Both the position numbers and the translations under genes were made by a program. The notes beneath the pieces were generated by a model that saw nothing but the letters and a program-made list of their open reading frames with translations, did no database searches and was not told where the DNA came from. Positions 62,601-64,000 of a DNA stretch of 64,000 nucleotides are shown in pieces (position 1 is the stretch's first letter; each line of letters begins with the position of its first letter). The stretch is from assembly GCF_003330725.1 (NCBI RefSeq), contig NZ_CP030840.1, forward strand, positions 3,906,001 to 3,970,000, read 5' to 3'. This DNA comes from Acidisarcina polymorpha (lineage in GTDB: Bacteria > Acidobacteriota > Terriglobia > Terriglobales > Acidobacteriaceae).

Positions 62601-64000
62601 ATCGCTCAGTGTCGACGGGCTAGATGTCGTGAATGGCGCCGAGCAGAGCGTAAACATTCCCAGCAAGGGCGAGGCTACGGCGATCTGGCGGCTGCGCGCG
62701 ACGAAGATGGGAACCGCGAAGCTGGTGGCGAGCGCGATCACGGACGCCGAATCCGACGCTCTGGCAATAAATTTTCCGGTGGAGCCAAATGGCGTCGCCA
62801 AGGACATCCCTCTGAGCGGTATTCTTTCGGACGGCCCGCGAGTGGAGAAGAGTATTGTGTTTCCCGTAAACACGGAATCTGCCGCGCACTCGCTGCGGAT
62901 CAACGTCAGTCCATCGATCTCGGGCTCGCTTTTCTCCGCGCTCGACTATCTCACCTCGTTCCCCTACGGCTGCACCGAGCAAACGATGTCGAGCTACCTG
63001 CCCAACGTCATCGTCGCGGAGACTTTGAGCCGCTTGAATGTTCCGGCAAGAATCGACCTGGCCGAGCTGCAGGCGAAGATGCAGGCCGGACTCGACCGTC
63101 TCGCAGACTACCAGCATGATGACGGCGGGTGGGGATGGTGGAAAGAGGACGTCAGCCAGGTCTACATGACCGCCTACGTGGTGAGCGGCATCGGCCAGGG
63201 CGCAAAGTTCGTTCCCTTGCGCGGCAACCAGCGGGCGATGCTAGAAAATGGCCAGCGGTATCTTCGGACCCAACTGGACCAGCATCCGAGGATGCGGCCG
63301 GAGTTGCGCTCGGCCGTTGTCTATGCACTCGCTGAATCCGGCGAGAAGAATATCCAGGTGCCGCTCGATCAACAGTGGTCGCGGCGAAACGACCTGCAGC
63401 CCGAGGCGCTGGCGATGACCGGCTTGGCGATGCTCGAGGCTGGAGACCATCGCGCCGTGCAGATCGCGACGCTGCTCGAATCCAGCACGAAAAAACAAGG
63501 CATCGTCGCTTATTGGAAAGGCTCCTATGCGCCGCTCTTGGATGCGGACTACGAGAACGATGCCGAGGCGACGGCGTTCGCGATCCGTCTGCTTGCCCGG
63601 GTCGATGCGAACAGTCCGCTGCTACCGGCCGCCGCGCAATGGCTGATGCTCAACCGCGATGGGGGCGTCTGGTGGGACTCGACTGAGCAGACCGCTATGG
63701 TGCTTTTCGGGCTGGTCGATTATCTGGCGGTTTCGCACGAGCTCGACTCCGACTTTACGGCGGAGGTCACCGTCAATGGCCGCTCCGCAGGTCAACGTCA
63801 CTTCACTCCCGCCGATGCGACCAGCGGCGCCTCGCTGAGCATCGATCTCGACGCCTCTTCGCTGCAGCCTGGCGCCAACAGCATTCGAATCGAACGTTCG
63901 AGCGGAACAGGACCTGTCTACTGGTCGATCGGCGGCACCTACTATACGACCGACAAGAGCCAGTATCAGGCGGGGACGATTTCGTTGAACCTGACTCGCG
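59680..64000 (+). CDS. Alpha-2-macroglobulin family protein with thioester motif, 3' end outside the window
   Basis: At least 1440 residues of a bacterial alpha-2-macroglobulin, a periplasmic protease trap. It starts at GTG 59680 overlapping the DUF1175 stop. A signal helix ([19 protein letters not shown]) lacks a proper lipobox. MG domains follow, with [19 protein letters not shown] near residue 325 (the MG2-type signature) and an Asp/Ser/Gly-rich acidic insert near 475-505. The complement-like core contains [29 protein letters not shown] and then [11 protein letters not shown], an intact CxEQ thioester (C1098, E1100, Q1101), followed by the alpha-helical thioester domain ([11 protein letters not shown]). 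The reading frame is still open at base 64000. Confidence 0.93.
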   Translation, partial: MTAQTVLSGSTRQFEAASGRRPRRTLFVSLGLFLLCALQLARGESKPVSFNLSTGKSFAPNEPIKIHLYSRNVDALEFRVYRVDDPVKFIENLRELHSFGNEVPFGPAERIDERTWLERFHDWKEEIWSNLRDFFRHQFSREARSALRSKQYAYTRKSRIVSEAEFAQIPILNSKQLVARWRQQVPATYISDNNDVPVKNLGAGLYLVEATDGRYKAYTLLMVSQMALVTRTAAGGVLGFVVDRLTGAPISGVKVDVGFGQKLAVSASTGADGVADLALAGSKTEQDNFWVVAGKGAEFAVSTPGSYALSSSGGGKWAAYIFTDRPVYRPTHTVHWKAILRLREGNALAVPPPQSVHVTIVDQQDKALFDCSIPLNPAGFVAGDFDLPKDASLGYYSIRVGDGENVVSGDFHVEEYRKPEYRVQVSSAQKRVLQGQAMQVTIDSRYFFGEPVANGKVKYRVYHDRHYWFGEGNDEESSTQSDDSESDSGGYAGDEEAEKTGQLNADGKLVISVPTQVVSQGDGDFDYTVEAGVTDAANREITGRGRFLATYSTFRVNIEPISYAVRAGEAAKFRVTAVDYDDKPVQTKVNVKLVYRHYHDGKTDTIAGGAVDVSTDSTGMGTGAITVQEKRYSSAELHADATAIQPGTRDPIGQAYLWIMGAAQIDYGFGSNQPTQIVADKKSYAPGDIAHLSIISETPGFDALVVVQGYTVQKREVMHSDGRTIAFDLPITSDSQPNINVDAIFLKDNTLYQASKNIKVPPTQQQLHVEITPTHDVFQPDQTAEYDVVTRDFAGRPVIADLSFGVVDEAIYSLYPDTSGDMVSRLYPQRYGYSQVDSSLTYYFYGAAGTKSPLLAMRNLRYRPQLAQVKPGNEAKPRVRKAFPDTAYWNPSVRTDASGHAHVTLKFPDSLTTWRATVHAITANSQAGSAISRVLVRKNILVRMGTPRFLRNGDEIMLPVIAHNYLDTAKQAKLSLSVDGLDVVNGAEQSVNIPSKGEATAIWRLRATKMGTAKLVASAITDAESDALAINFPVEPNGVAKDIPLSGILSDGPRVEKSIVFPVNTESAAHSLRINVSPSISGSLFSALDYLTSFPYGCTEQTMSSYLPNVIVAETLSRLNVPARIDLAELQAKMQAGLDRLADYQHDDGGWGWWKEDVSQVYMTAYVVSGIGQGAKFVPLRGNQRAMLENGQRYLRTQLDQHPRMRPELRSAVVYALAESGEKNIQVPLDQQWSRRNDLQPEALAMTGLAMLEAGDHRAVQIATLLESSTKKQGIVAYWKGSYAPLLDADYENDAEATAFAIRLLARVDANSPLLPAAAQWLMLNRDGGVWWDSTEQTAMVLFGLVDYLAVSHELDSDFTAEVTVNGRSAGQRHFTPADATSGASLSIDLDASSLQPGANSIRIERSSGTGPVYWSIGGTYYTTDKSQYQAGTISLNLTR

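Noticed and set aside
1-64000. CRISPR arrays, tRNA or rRNA genes, insertion sequences
   Set aside because: No regularly spaced repeats, cloverleaf-like sequences, rRNA stretches or transposase ORFs were recognised while reading the window.

Overview
The window is a GC-rich bacterial chromosome segment with dense genes, frequent ATGA/TGATG start-stop overlaps and clear Shine-Dalgarno sequences. The gene set points to a Gram-negative soil heterotroph, most probably an acidobacterium of the class Terriglobia: a very large TonB-dependent receptor with an N-terminal carboxypeptidase-regulatory-like domain, secreted DUF1080, GH5, GH43 and GH51 proteins, a fused BcsA-BcsB cellulose synthase, an OPT-family transporter and many secreted TPR proteins. 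The taxonomic placement is inference from gene content; there is no rRNA or tRNA gene in the window.

Layout. (1) 1-7871: surface-polysaccharide genes: dTDP-rhamnose synthesis (rfbC, cut by the window edge, and rfbD), a Wzx-type flippase, two tandem paralogous rhamnosyltransferase-like GT2 enzymes, two GT4 enzymes and a UDP-glucuronate-4-epimerase-like enzyme. (2) 8440-21245: a secreted GH5-Fn3-Fn3-CBM2 cellulase followed by bcsQ, a bcsA-bcsB fusion and bcsC; bcsC is split by an apparent frameshift just before its outer-membrane barrel. (3) 21341-23549 (minus): a TAT-exported multicopper oxidase overlapping an outer-membrane beta-barrel protein. (4) 23858-27415: a hemE-hemH-hemY operon. (5) 27824-35221: a carotenoid cluster of the staphyloxanthin/C30 type (two CrtI/CrtN-family desaturases or oxidases, aldehyde dehydrogenase, PlsC-like acyltransferase, GT2 glycosyltransferase, small TPR-like protein) without any phytoene, dehydrosqualene or squalene synthase. 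(6) 35227-42552: OPT transporter, a VapC-type toxin-antitoxin pair with a visible operator palindrome, a secreted nucleoside hydrolase, a DUF1080 protein, and an ABC exporter preceded by a 25-codon ORF with its own promoter. (7) 42615-55903: an arabinan-utilisation-like locus: GH51, sugar-binding protein, sensor kinase with a putative carbohydrate-binding ectodomain, LuxR-type regulator, TonB receptor and GH43, flanked by two TPR proteins. (8) 56085-57455: an ExoQ/O-antigen-ligase-like polymerase, then about 1 kb without a convincing gene. (9) 58477-64000: a small membrane ORF, a DUF1175 (YfaT-like) protein and an alpha-2-macroglobulin that keeps the CxEQ thioester motif and runs off the window.

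How they work together. Regions 1, 2 and 8 all build extracellular polysaccharide. Region 4 supplies haem. Region 5 should turn an imported C30 (or C40) polyene into a glycosylated, acylated carotenoid acid. Region 7 looks like a self-contained sense-import-degrade unit, in which the periplasmic binding protein, kinase and regulator are translationally coupled and are placed to control the flanking glycosidases and receptor. The strongest candidates for under-described biology are this binding-protein/kinase/regulator trio, the carotenoid cluster without a synthase, the thioester-positive macroglobulin beside DUF1175, and the 25-codon ORF in front of the ABC exporter.
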